NCBI RefSeq assembly: GCF_034670185.1
Contig: NZ_JAXMNY010000002.1
Coordinates: 372,001 to 436,000 of the forward strand
DNA length: 64,000 nt
Source: Nisaea sp.
Lineage (GTDB): Bacteria; Pseudomonadota; Alphaproteobacteria; Thalassobaculales; Thalassobaculaceae
Direction of reading: 5' to 3'
A program made the translations under genes and the position numbers. The notes under the pieces were generated by a model. The model saw only the letters and a program-made list of their open reading frames with translations. It was not told the DNA's origin and did not search any database. This document shows positions 26,126 to 33,982 of this stretch, piece by piece (position 1 is the first letter of the stretch; every line of letters starts with the position of its first letter).

Positions 26126-27403
26126 ATGCCCGCTGAGAAAATAGACACGCTGGTCGTCGGCGCCGGTCAGGCCGGGATCGCCATGAGCGAGCATCTCGGC
26201 AAGGCCGGCGTGCCTCACCTCGTGCTGGAACGGGACCGGATCGCCGAGCGCTGGAGATCGTTCCGCTGGGATTCCCTGGTCGCCAACGGCCCCGCCTGGC
26301 ACGACCGGTTCCCAGGCATGGAATTCAAGGATGACGGCCCCGACGCCTTCGTCGAGAAAGAGAAAGTCGCCGACTATTTCGTCGACTACGCGAAGATGAT
26401 CGACGCTCCAGTCCGCTGTGGTGTCGAGGTAACGTCCGTGACACGCAACGAGGGCCGCCCGGGTTTTCGTGTCGAGACATCGGATGGCGTGATCGAAGCC
26501 AACAGTGTGGTCGCCGCCACCGGCGCGTTCCAGACCGCGACGATCCCGCCGGTGGTCCCGGATACTCTGGGGATCACCCAGCTCCATTCCAGCGCCTATC
26601 GCAATCCCGGCCAGCTCCCGGATGGCGGCGTTCTGGTGATCGGCGCGGGCTCGTCCGGCGTGCAGATCGCAGACGAGCTGAACCGTGCGGGACGCAAAGT
26701 CACGCTCGCGGTCGGCCCGCATGACCGCCCGCCTCGTGCCTATCGCGGACGGGACAATTGCTGGTGGCTGGGCGTTCTCGGTAAATGGGAGGCCGCGACT
26801 CCGCCCGCCGGGGCCGAGCATGTGACGATTGCAGTGAGCGGGGCGCGTGGCGGAGAGACCATCGATTTTCGCAAGCTTACGGAACAGGGCCTCACCCTCG
26901 TGGGCCGCGCGGAAGGCTGCGAAGACGGCGTCATGGCGTTTGCCGATGACCTCCGCCGCAATATCGAGAATGGTGACAGGAATTACCTTTCCGTCCTGCA
27001 GGAAGCGGACGCCTATCTCGCCCGGACCGGGCTCAACCTGCCCGAGGAACCCGAGGCGCATGTCATTGGCCCCGATCCGGATTGCGTGACCAACCCGATC
27101 CGTGAGCTCGATTTGAAAGCAGCCGGGATCTCTACGATCATCTGGGCAATCGGCTTCGGACATGACTATAGCTGGCTGAAGGTCGATACCTTCGACGAGA
27201 CCGGCAAGCCCTTGCACCAGCGCGGCGTCTCACGCGAGCCGGGGATCTATTTCCTCGGCCTGCCATGGCAGTCGCGGCGTGGATCGAGCTTCATCTGGGG
27301 CGTCTGGCATGACGCCAGATATGTCGCGGACCAGATCGCGATCCAGCGATCCTATCTGGATGTCGATGCCGCCGCCCGGTCGCGGGATACGACAAAGCTC
27401 TGA
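26126..27403 (+). CDS. FAD/NAD(P) flavin monooxygenase-like oxidoreductase
   Basis: Cytoplasmic flavoprotein of 425 residues related to CzcO/FMO-type single-component monooxygenases. The FAD motif is VVGAGQAGIAMSEHLGKAGV (about residues 9-28), followed by ERWRSFRWDSL, and the NADPH motif VIGAGSSGVQIADEL lies near residue 172. Near the C-terminus, WAIGFGHDYSWL and FLGLPWQSRRGSSF are typical of the putative oxidoreductases of this group. The start at 26126 has AGAGGA upstream. It is followed by a RidA gene and a DUF1028 gene on the same strand. The trio and the divergent MFS gene suggest uptake and breakdown of a nitrogen-containing compound. Confidence 0.87.
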   Translation: MPAEKIDTLVVGAGQAGIAMSEHLGKAGVPHLVLERDRIAERWRSFRWDSLVANGPAWHDRFPGMEFKDDGPDAFVEKEKVADYFVDYAKMIDAPVRCGVEVTSVTRNEGRPGFRVETSDGVIEANSVVAATGAFQTATIPPVVPDTLGITQLHSSAYRNPGQLPDGGVLVIGAGSSGVQIADELNRAGRKVTLAVGPHDRPPRAYRGRDNCWWLGVLGKWEAATPPAGAEHVTIAVSGARGGETIDFRKLTEQGLTLVGRAEGCEDGVMAFADDLRRNIENGDRNYLSVLQEADAYLARTGLNLPEEPEAHVIGPDPDCVTNPIRELDLKAAGISTIIWAIGFGHDYSWLKVDTFDETGKPLHQRGVSREPGIYFLGLPWQSRRGSSFIWGVWHDARYVADQIAIQRSYLDVDAAARSRDTTKL

Positions 27404-27459
27404 ACCGGTACCACCCGGCGGCCAAACGGCCCGCCTTACCTTTCTTCACGGAGGCCAGC

Positions 27460-27879
27460 ATGGCGCATGAACGGCTGCGGAAATTCAACACCAAGGACAC
27501 CTACCCGGAGCAGAAGCTGGACAACGATCTGGCCCAGGCGGTGATCACGCGCGGCGGTCGGACCGTCTGGCTGCGCGGCCAGTGCCCGCAGGATCTGGAC
27601 ACGGCGAAGAACATCGAGAGTCACGATCCCGTCGAGCAGACTCATAAGGTGATGCAGAACATCCGCCAGCTTCTCGAGGAAGCCGGGGGCGACATGCATC
27701 ATCTTGTAAAACTTGTCGTCTATATAACGGACGTTCGGCACCGGGAGGCCGTGTACCGAACCATGGGCGAGTACATCAAAGGCGTCCATCCGGTCTGTAC
27801 CGGCCTTGTCGTCCAGGCGCTTGCCCGGCCGGACTGGCTGGTCGAGATCGATGGCACCGCCGTTATCCCGGATGATTAA
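27460..27879 (+). CDS. RidA family protein
   Basis: A 139-residue cytoplasmic member of the RidA/YjgF/UK114 family, which form trimers and often hydrolyse enamine or imine intermediates. Family signs are AVITRGGRTVWLRGQCPQDL, VEQTHKVMQNIRQLLEEAG, LVKLVVYITDVRHREAVYR and the end VVQALARPDWLVEIDGTAVI. The start follows GGAGG. Its place between a flavin oxidoreductase and a DUF1028 gene points to a catabolic deaminase role rather than general housekeeping; this is inference. Confidence 0.9.
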   Translation: MAHERLRKFNTKDTYPEQKLDNDLAQAVITRGGRTVWLRGQCPQDLDTAKNIESHDPVEQTHKVMQNIRQLLEEAGGDMHHLVKLVVYITDVRHREAVYRTMGEYIKGVHPVCTGLVVQALARPDWLVEIDGTAVIPDD

Positions 27880-27905
27880 TCCGGACGCGTAATCAGGAGT
27901 TCCGC

Positions 27906-28580
27906 ATGACCTTCTCCCTTGTTGCCCGCTGCGCCGAGACTGGCATGTTCGGCATTGCCATCTCCTCCTCCTCGCCCGCCGTCGCGGCGCGCTGCGCCTA
28001 TACTCGCGCCGGCGTCGGCGCCGTCGCCAGCCAGAACATCACCGACCCGCGCCTCGGCCCACTGGTGCTGGACCGGATGGAGATCGGCCTCACCGCCGAA
28101 GGCGCCATCGAGGCAATGCGGAAGGAGTGCGAATTTCTCGACTACCGTCAGGTGCTCGCCGTCGACAAGCACGGCGGCAGCGCCATTCATTCCGGCGGTG
28201 ACGCGCTGGGTATCTGGTCGGAAGCAAAGGCCGAAAACGTCGCGTCAGGCGGCAACCTGCTCGCCAACGCGGACGTCCCCGCAGCCATCGTCGCCGCCTT
28301 CACGGCATCCACCGGCCATCTGGGTGACCGGCTGATCGCCGCCGTGAAAGCAGGCCTCGCGTCAGGCGGCGAAGCAGGCCCGGTGCATTCCGCCGGCATG
28401 CAGATCGCGGACGAACTCGGCTGGCCCGTCGCAGACCTGCGCTGCGACTGGACCGAGGATTGCCCGGTCGAAGCAATTGCGACAGCATGGGACGTCTACA
28501 AACCCCAGCTCGACGCCTACGTCACCCGCGCCCTCGACCCGCGCGAGGCACCATCCTATGGGGTGCCGGGGGACGAGTGA
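27906..28580 (+). CDS. DUF1028 family protein (Ntn-hydrolase-like)
   Basis: A 224-residue protein of the DUF1028 family, predicted to adopt an Ntn-hydrolase fold with unknown substrate. It begins MTFSLVARCAETGMFGIAIS and continues with SSSPAVAARCAYTRAGVGAVASQN. LLANADVPAAIVAAF and GDRLIAAVKAGLASGGEAGP are further family segments. It is 26 bases downstream of RidA. DUF1028 and RidA genes are frequent neighbours in catabolic clusters, so a joint role in degrading an amide or imine is plausible. Confidence 0.87.
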   Translation: MTFSLVARCAETGMFGIAISSSSPAVAARCAYTRAGVGAVASQNITDPRLGPLVLDRMEIGLTAEGAIEAMRKECEFLDYRQVLAVDKHGGSAIHSGGDALGIWSEAKAENVASGGNLLANADVPAAIVAAFTASTGHLGDRLIAAVKAGLASGGEAGPVHSAGMQIADELGWPVADLRCDWTEDCPVEAIATAWDVYKPQLDAYVTRALDPREAPSYGVPGDE

Positions 28581-28658
28581 GCTAATACCGGGTTGTGTCA
28601 GCCCAGTCTTAAACGCTACAGGTTGTGCCGACACGGGATCAGTGATCTGGGGATTCGA

Positions 28659-29462
28659 ATGCGCGCCTTCTCGATGGCTCTCGCCTTTGCGGTTTTATTG
28701 TCCGGCTGCCAGACGACTAAACCGCTTGGGCCGCTCGCATTGCAGGACGGCTACGGCAGCGGGTTGCTTCAGCTTTGCTTCGGCCTTAATTCCGCAGAAC
28801 GCAATTTTACCCTTACGGCGCAAGAAATAGATCCAGCCTCCCGTACGCTCGCCTTTGGCCCCGCTTCCCATAGGCTGGAAAAAACATTGCGGCTCCATGA
28901 AACGCGGGACGTCAATGGCGGCGCGTTCCTCGCCAAAAACAGGCGCCATTGCACATTCTGGCAATTCGAAGCGCCGGCGGGTGAGTATGCAATCGTCAAA
29001 GTGGGCGAAAGGCTTTCGACTGCCGGCAGTGCCGGCAGTGCCGGAGGTTCCCTGTTAGGTGCAGCATTAGGTGCAGCAATCGCCGTTGCGATTATCGCCA
29101 CGGCTAAGAATGATGAAGTTGTCTTTGTCAGGGCTGACGGCAGCCTGAAGAACGACACACCGACATTTGAAATCCAACCGGGTGAGACAACGCATCTCGG
29201 TACAATCATGTATGATGGCGAGCAGGAGCCGCGCGAACAGCCCAGGCTCGACCCTAACGGGTATTGGGACGGCCAGAGCACCGACACCGTCAAAGTAACG
29301 AGACTTATTCTTGCCTATTTCCCAGCCGGGTCCGTGCCGGACACAACCAAGGCCATCGCGGGGAAATATGAAGCCAATCTTCCTCGGCAGACGATTTCCC
29401 ATCTGACAGGCCGCACGGTCATTATCGAGGATTTTCCCGAAGTGGCTCCTCTGCCGCAATGA
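28659..29462 (+). CDS. Tandem lipoprotein 1 of unknown family
   Basis: Predicted lipoprotein of 267 residues with lipobox LLSGC at about residues 12-16, followed by QTTKPLG. A Gly/Ala-rich hydrophobic stretch (GSLLGAALGAAIAVAIIATA) lies near residue 135. The C-terminal part contains PTFEIQPGETTHLGTIMYDG and RLDPNGYWDGQS, which recur in the next gene. The start at 28659 has GGGG upstream; the frame is open further upstream without support. The two tandem genes are diverged copies. The family is not recognised. Confidence 0.68.
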   Translation: MRAFSMALAFAVLLSGCQTTKPLGPLALQDGYGSGLLQLCFGLNSAERNFTLTAQEIDPASRTLAFGPASHRLEKTLRLHETRDVNGGAFLAKNRRHCTFWQFEAPAGEYAIVKVGERLSTAGSAGSAGGSLLGAALGAAIAVAIIATAKNDEVVFVRADGSLKNDTPTFEIQPGETTHLGTIMYDGEQEPREQPRLDPNGYWDGQSTDTVKVTRLILAYFPAGSVPDTTKAIAGKYEANLPRQTISHLTGRTVIIEDFPEVAPLPQ

Positions 29463-29509
29463 AGATCCGAGTAGGCCGACCTATTAGCATCCCAATATCG
29501 AGGAATAGA

Positions 29510-30268
29510 ATGCGCACGACACTTCTGGCCATCTCCGCCATGTTTCTGCTGACCGCCTGCCAGACGACCGGGGAGCCCGTGCTGCCTTTGGATGTCACCA
29601 ACGGGCAGGGTGCGGCGTCAGTCAAACTTTGTGTCACCGGCGATGTGCCCGACCGGTTTTACAGCGCCACGATCAGAAGCGTTGAAACCGTCGCCTCCGC
29701 GCCTGCAGCAAGTCAATCAAACGCCCGCACCGAGACGATTTCCTACCGCAAATATAACTTCCTCGAGGACGGCCGCGCGTGCCGGATGTGGCAGTTCGCG
29801 GCCCAGCCAGGAACCTTCGCTGTCACAGAACTCAGGGAATCCTATACCAGCCCCTATCCTGTAATCGGAACGCCGACCATGATGCTGACCGCAGCCATCG
29901 TCGCCGCCGACAAGAAAGACGATTTCGCGTCATTCACGAATGCCTCCGGGCACCTCACCAAAGACGCGCCAACATTCGAGATCCGCGAAGGACAGGTCAG
30001 CCGGCTCGGAACAATCATTTTCAATGGCCGTTTCGTTTTCCGACAGGTCCCCGTTATTGATAGCTCAGGATACTGGGACGGTCAGACGACTGAGGCCCAC
30101 CAAGAGCCTAAACTCTCCGTCGAATATCAGGCTCCAGCCGAGAACGAGCCTGACAATGGTGCACCGATCGTCGGTAATATTACCGGGATGAGCATCCAGA
30201 CTTTGGTCCCTCTTCTTGGGAAGGACATCATTCTGGAAGAACCGCCGAAGACAGTTCTGCCTCAATAA
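29510..30268 (+). CDS. Tandem lipoprotein 2, paralogue of the preceding gene
   Basis: Predicted lipoprotein of 252 residues with lipobox LLTAC and the following QTTGEPVLPL. Shared blocks with the preceding protein are a CRMWQF/CTFWQF segment near the middle, APTFEIREGQVSRLGTIIFN against PTFEIQPGETTHLGTIMYDG, and SSGYWDGQTT. The Gly/Ala hydrophobic stretch of copy 1 is replaced by a shorter segment. AGGAA precedes the ATG at 29510. It converges on the Rieske gene with a single base between stop codons. Confidence 0.68.
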   Translation: MRTTLLAISAMFLLTACQTTGEPVLPLDVTNGQGAASVKLCVTGDVPDRFYSATIRSVETVASAPAASQSNARTETISYRKYNFLEDGRACRMWQFAAQPGTFAVTELRESYTSPYPVIGTPTMMLTAAIVAADKKDDFASFTNASGHLTKDAPTFEIREGQVSRLGTIIFNGRFVFRQVPVIDSSGYWDGQTTEAHQEPKLSVEYQAPAENEPDNGAPIVGNITGMSIQTLVPLLGKDIILEEPPKTVLPQ

Positions 30269-30269
30269 C

Positions 30270-31868
30270 TCATCCCTCCGCTGCAACGAACGCGACCGAC
30301 TGCTTCGCCGTTCGCATGACGTGCTTGCGTTTGATCCGCGACTGGAAGAACCGGTTTACCGCCGCCGCCAGAACCGGGGCCCAGGGGGCATCCGGGCGGG
30401 CCCGGATTTCCTCGCGGGTGGCGACCGGCAGCTTCACCATGTGGGCGGAGACGATATATTCCGGCTCCGCATGGTCGAAGAGACTAGGTAGCAGGTCCTC
30501 AAGAAAAGCTTCCGGATCATCCACCGCATAGGGCGCCGTGTCCTGCTGGGCCTCGACATAAGCAGCATTGCGGCCGGTAAAGCAGGCCATCTGCAACAGC
30601 GCGTCCGGCCAGAGATCCTCATGGCGTCCGCATTGCGCCCGGACCGCGTTGGCGAAGGTGATGCCGTGGGTAAAGTCGAGCCAGTTCACATTGTCCGGAA
30701 CCGGGCGGTCGTGACGGGCACCCCAACTCGTATCGAAATGCAGCATCTGCCATGCGGCGGCGCCCATCAACGCATCGAACAGGGCTGTGCGGTCCCCGCT
30801 TGAGCGGTTCGCCCGATCAAGCGCGCGCGGCACGTTAAGACTGTAGAATTCATCCGGCGCGACCGGCGCATCGCCTGCCCCGTCCCATGCCTCCCGGGCC
30901 GGACGATATGCCTTGAACTCGGGGATCAGGTCTTCGCGGCTGGCATTCACCAGCGCACGGACCAGCGCCAGGTAAAGCGGCTCGGCCAATTCGTCGCCCA
31001 GTCGATCGACGAGCTGCCTTGTCTTGTAGCAATAGATCAGGGAATGACCGAAATCCTGATAGTGCGCGAGCGCGGCCCGGGTCATCGGCTCATCCAGCGC
31101 CTGCCATCCGGGACCGCGACAGGCGCCGCGCACCAGCGCGGCCGCTTCCGCCTCGTCTTCCGCCTCGATGGCATCCACCAACCGGTCCGCGTCGAACGCC
31201 GTCTCGCCGTCGGGGAATGGAAACCGCTCCCAGCGCAGGCTATCCCAGGCAAGATGGGCGACGATCTCGACATGCGGGATGATCGAAGAAGCCGCGTCCC
31301 CACCGCCGAAATCCTCTCCCAGCTCCAACCAGTCCGGTGCCGAGGCGATGGCGTGGGTGGTGCCCCATTCAAAATGCTCATGCGTCCAGAGTATCGCCTG
31401 CCGCACCGCGTCCAGAGGATCGCCCCCGGCCGCCTTCAGCCGGGCGATCTCTCGGGCCATGCGAGTGTAATTATGATCCCGAAAACTCTCTTTCAGATTA
31501 CCGAGCGCGGTTTCGATCCGCTCCGCCACCGGAGCATCCGCTATATCGACAAAGATGGCGCCATCGCGGATTTGCGTGGGATAGATCCGCAACCGATCAC
31601 CACCGACCTGATTGGCGCCGCTGACCAGATCGAATTTCCAGTTATGCCAGTTGCAGGTTAACCGACAGGCACCCGCCGCCTGATCAACAGTGCCCTCGAT
31701 CAGGGGATAGCCTTCGTGCGGGCACCGGTTATTGCAGGCATGCACCTCGCCATCGACATGGAAGAGCACGATCTGCTTGCCTCCCGCCTTGAAGATCTTC
31801 CGGCCAACCTGCTCCAGCACAGTGAGCGGCATTGCCTCGACCCATTCGGGTTCCCGTCTTTTGTCCAT
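30270..31868 (-). CDS. Rieske [2Fe-2S] protein with long unassigned C-terminal domain
   Basis: A 532-residue cytoplasmic protein. The first 110 residues are a ferredoxin-like Rieske domain with both cluster motifs, CPHEGYPL and CNWHNWKF. The remaining 420 residues are mostly helical with many conserved-looking His and Asp (WTHEHFEWGTTHAIAS, ALAHYQDFGHSLIYCYKT). They do not match the catalytic domain of ring-hydroxylating oxygenases as I know it. The start follows GGGAG. The gene lies 26 bases after a VOC-family gene on the same strand, so the two are likely co-transcribed. The reaction is unknown. Confidence 0.75.
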   Translation of the reverse strand: MDKRREPEWVEAMPLTVLEQVGRKIFKAGGKQIVLFHVDGEVHACNNRCPHEGYPLIEGTVDQAAGACRLTCNWHNWKFDLVSGANQVGGDRLRIYPTQIRDGAIFVDIADAPVAERIETALGNLKESFRDHNYTRMAREIARLKAAGGDPLDAVRQAILWTHEHFEWGTTHAIASAPDWLELGEDFGGGDAASSIIPHVEIVAHLAWDSLRWERFPFPDGETAFDADRLVDAIEAEDEAEAAALVRGACRGPGWQALDEPMTRAALAHYQDFGHSLIYCYKTRQLVDRLGDELAEPLYLALVRALVNASREDLIPEFKAYRPAREAWDGAGDAPVAPDEFYSLNVPRALDRANRSSGDRTALFDALMGAAAWQMLHFDTSWGARHDRPVPDNVNWLDFTHGITFANAVRAQCGRHEDLWPDALLQMACFTGRNAAYVEAQQDTAPYAVDDPEAFLEDLLPSLFDHAEPEYIVSAHMVKLPVATREEIRARPDAPWAPVLAAAVNRFFQSRIKRKHVMRTAKQSVAFVAAEG

Positions 31869-31894
31869 GGCACATCTCCCACTTTTTTATCCGG

Positions 31895-32425
31895 TCAGCC
31901 CGGCCGCATGCCTTTTGCAGACAGCTCATCGATGGCCGCGTCCGTCTTCCGCAGATGACCGAGCCCCATGCCGCGCAGCACATGGTCCGCCTTGGTGAAC
32001 TGGATGTTTTCGTAGCCGATGATTTCGACCCGGTTGCCCCAGGGGTCGAGAAAGTCGAGGAAACGATCCGGCAAGGGCAGGATCTCCACCCCGTTTGCCA
32101 CCAGCGCTGCCCGCACGGCTTCCTTGTCAGCGACCACAAGGCCGACATGCCGCTTCACATCAGCAGGCTGCATCCGGCCCAGGACCAACGCGATGAACTG
32201 GTCGCCAAGATCGATCTCGGCCTGGGTCTCGCTCCGGCCACGCTGCTCGAACTGAAAGAGCTTGCCGTAAAAGGCCAGCGCCTCGTCGAGATCTCCGACC
32301 TCCAGCGCAATGTGATTGATCCCGACGACCTGAACCGGGGCGGGAGTTGAAGTCAGGATCCGACTCTCAGCGGGTTCTTCCGGCACGGCAGATCTCCTCG
32401 CAACGACGGGTGCGTTACGGAGCAT
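31895..32425 (-). CDS. VOC (glyoxalase/dioxygenase) family protein
   Basis: A 176-residue protein with one vicinal-oxygen-chelate domain (about residues 32-145). It begins GINHIALEVGDLDEALAFYG, continues KRHVGLVVADKEAVRAALVA, and ends FLDPWGNRVEIIGYENIQF. The His, the second His and the terminal Glu suit a metal site. The N-terminal 30 residues are low-complexity, and a later start is possible. The C-terminal tail (KADHVLRGMGLGHLRKTDAA) extends beyond the domain. It precedes the Rieske gene in an apparent operon. The substrate is unknown. Confidence 0.82.
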   Translation of the reverse strand: MLRNAPVVARRSAVPEEPAESRILTSTPAPVQVVGINHIALEVGDLDEALAFYGKLFQFEQRGRSETQAEIDLGDQFIALVLGRMQPADVKRHVGLVVADKEAVRAALVANGVEILPLPDRFLDFLDPWGNRVEIIGYENIQFTKADHVLRGMGLGHLRKTDAAIDELSAKGMRPG

Positions 32426-32480
32426 TCTGCGCCGGCAATTTATTAAATCAAGATTTTTCTTTTTTAATCAAAACATGGGC

Positions 32481-32807
32481 TCAATCCCGCATGAACAGAT
32501 CCCGCGAAGCGGGCCGGCCGCGCAGCCGGGTCAGCAGCCAGAGGATGATTCCGAGTCCGCCGAAGACCAGCCAGGCCGGGAACAGCAGGACTGTCACCAT
32601 CACCGGGTGCCAGAGAAAGGGATGCAGATAACGGGCGATGGCCGGCTCGGCGAGTTGCAGGCTATCCCGGTGCAATCCGGCCCAGAGCGTGCCTGCATCC
32701 ATGATGCGCAGCGCCTCCGCCTGGTAGCTCGCATATCCGTCCCGCGCGGCGAGTGCCAGCGCAATCAGGATCAACAGCAGCGCAATAAACCGGATCAAAC
32801 GCCTCAT
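32481..32807 (-). CDS. Small membrane protein of unknown function
   Basis: A 108-residue protein with two predicted membrane helices, IRFIALLLILIALALAA (about residues 5-21) and VMVTVLLFPAWLVFGGLGII (about 69-88). A soluble loop rich in Leu and Ala lies between them, and a basic cytoplasmic tail follows (LTRLRGRPASRD). The layout resembles short Rhodospirillales membrane proteins of unknown role. It lies upstream of the VOC gene on the same strand, 55 bases apart. No family name can be given. Confidence 0.65.
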   Translation of the reverse strand: MRRLIRFIALLLILIALALAARDGYASYQAEALRIMDAGTLWAGLHRDSLQLAEPAIARYLHPFLWHPVMVTVLLFPAWLVFGGLGIILWLLTRLRGRPASRDLFMRD

Positions 32808-33025
32808 ACATCCCCCGGCGCGCCCTCACCGGTTCTCCGGCGGACCTGCGCGCAAACAACTGACGAGCCCCCTAACAGTCTGGAAAGACTACACCAATCG
32901 AGCCCCACAACCAATCGTACCGCGCATATCCGGGGGTCAGCGGCGGAACTGTCTTTTTTTCTTCAATTTCAGGCTTCAAATCGTTGCAAAGCCCGGACGG
33001 CTTTTGTATGGTCCGCGCCTCTTCA

Positions 33026-33115
33026 GGAGGGATGGCCGAGTGGTTTAAGGCGCACGCCTGGAAAGCGTGTTGGGGTGTAAGCCCCTCCGGGGTTCGAATC
33101 CCCGTCCCTCCGCCA
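33026..33115 (+). tRNA. tRNA-Ser(GGA)
   Basis: The cloverleaf is complete. The acceptor stem GGAGGGA pairs with TCCCTCC and is followed by G and an encoded CCA. The anticodon stem CACGC/GCGTG encloses CTGGAAA, giving anticodon GGA at 33060-33062, which reads UCC and UCU. A long variable arm typical of class II tRNA is formed by TTGGGGTGTAAGCCCC. The T arm is CGGGGTTCGAATCCCCG. Confidence 0.97.
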
Positions 33116-33245
33116 GCTTTCCAATATCAATTTAATATTTTTTACGTGACGGGAAACCGCCCCGCATATCGTGCCCGGGTTGATCGCCCTTAGAGGGGCC
33201 GATTGCCTCAGACATATGCGGCCTCACCACGAATCACGCGACAGA

Positions 33246-33740
33246 TCAGGCGGTCACTGGTTGCTCGAGGGCTTCCACCAGGGCGTTCAGGGCGGCTTCG
33301 GTGAAACGCCACATATTGGCTTCCCGGTTTCCGTCACCGGTCTCCAGCGTGAAGACCCGGGTCGTCGGGCCGCAGAGCGCGATGCAGGTGTGACCGGCGG
33401 CGTCGCCATAGCGGTTGCCCCTCGGGCCCGAGGCTCCGGTCTCCGCCAGTCCCCAGGTGGTGTCCATCTTCCGCCGCATGGTCTCGGCCAGCAGGGCCGC
33501 GTAGGGCTCGGAGGAGGAGCGCATGCCCGGGTGCTGTTCAAGCGCGATATCCGTGAAGATCTCGCGGGCCTTGTGGGTGTAGATCACTCCACCGGCGACA
33601 AAGTAGGCCGAGGCGCCCGGCACCGCCAGGAGGGAGGCCGAAATCAGCCCGCCGGCGGAGGACTCGGCGACGGCTATGGTCTCGCCGCGTGCCGTCAACA
33701 ACCGTCCAGCGGCTTCACCAAACCCAGCCAAATCACGCAT
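33246..33740 (-). CDS. CinA C-terminal family amidase, copy 1
   Basis: A 164-residue stand-alone CinA-C (PncC-type) protein, which in known members deamidates nicotinamide mononucleotide. Family signs are ETIAVAESSAGGLISASLLA, PGASAYFVAGGVIYTHKARE and WGLAETGASGPRGNRYGDAA. The start at 33740 is preferred because the match with the paralogue at 52.2 kb begins there, although the frame is open to 33950. The two copies have exactly the same length and about 89% amino-acid identity, with differences concentrated at the ends. The annotation as NMN amidase is from family knowledge. Confidence 0.87.
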   Translation of the reverse strand: MRDLAGFGEAAGRLLTARGETIAVAESSAGGLISASLLAVPGASAYFVAGGVIYTHKAREIFTDIALEQHPGMRSSSEPYAALLAETMRRKMDTTWGLAETGASGPRGNRYGDAAGHTCIALCGPTTRVFTLETGDGNREANMWRFTEAALNALVEALEQPVTA

Positions 33741-33982
33741 CCTGTTAGTCCTTCCGTCGCGCCTTGATTCGCGCTGTCTGTTCATCCGATCAATGTTACC
33801 CGCGCGGCAGAGCGATGGCCACAGGCCGGAAAAGTCCGGCGCGCAGTGATGGCTGATCCCTACCTCTGACTGAAATCGATCCGGGGCTGGAGAACTTTTA
33901 AGGACCTCACATGCTGAAGTTGACTCAGTACACATAATTTCTATGCTCAATTTTTACGTGCGGCATTCGGCTGGGGAAGTTA

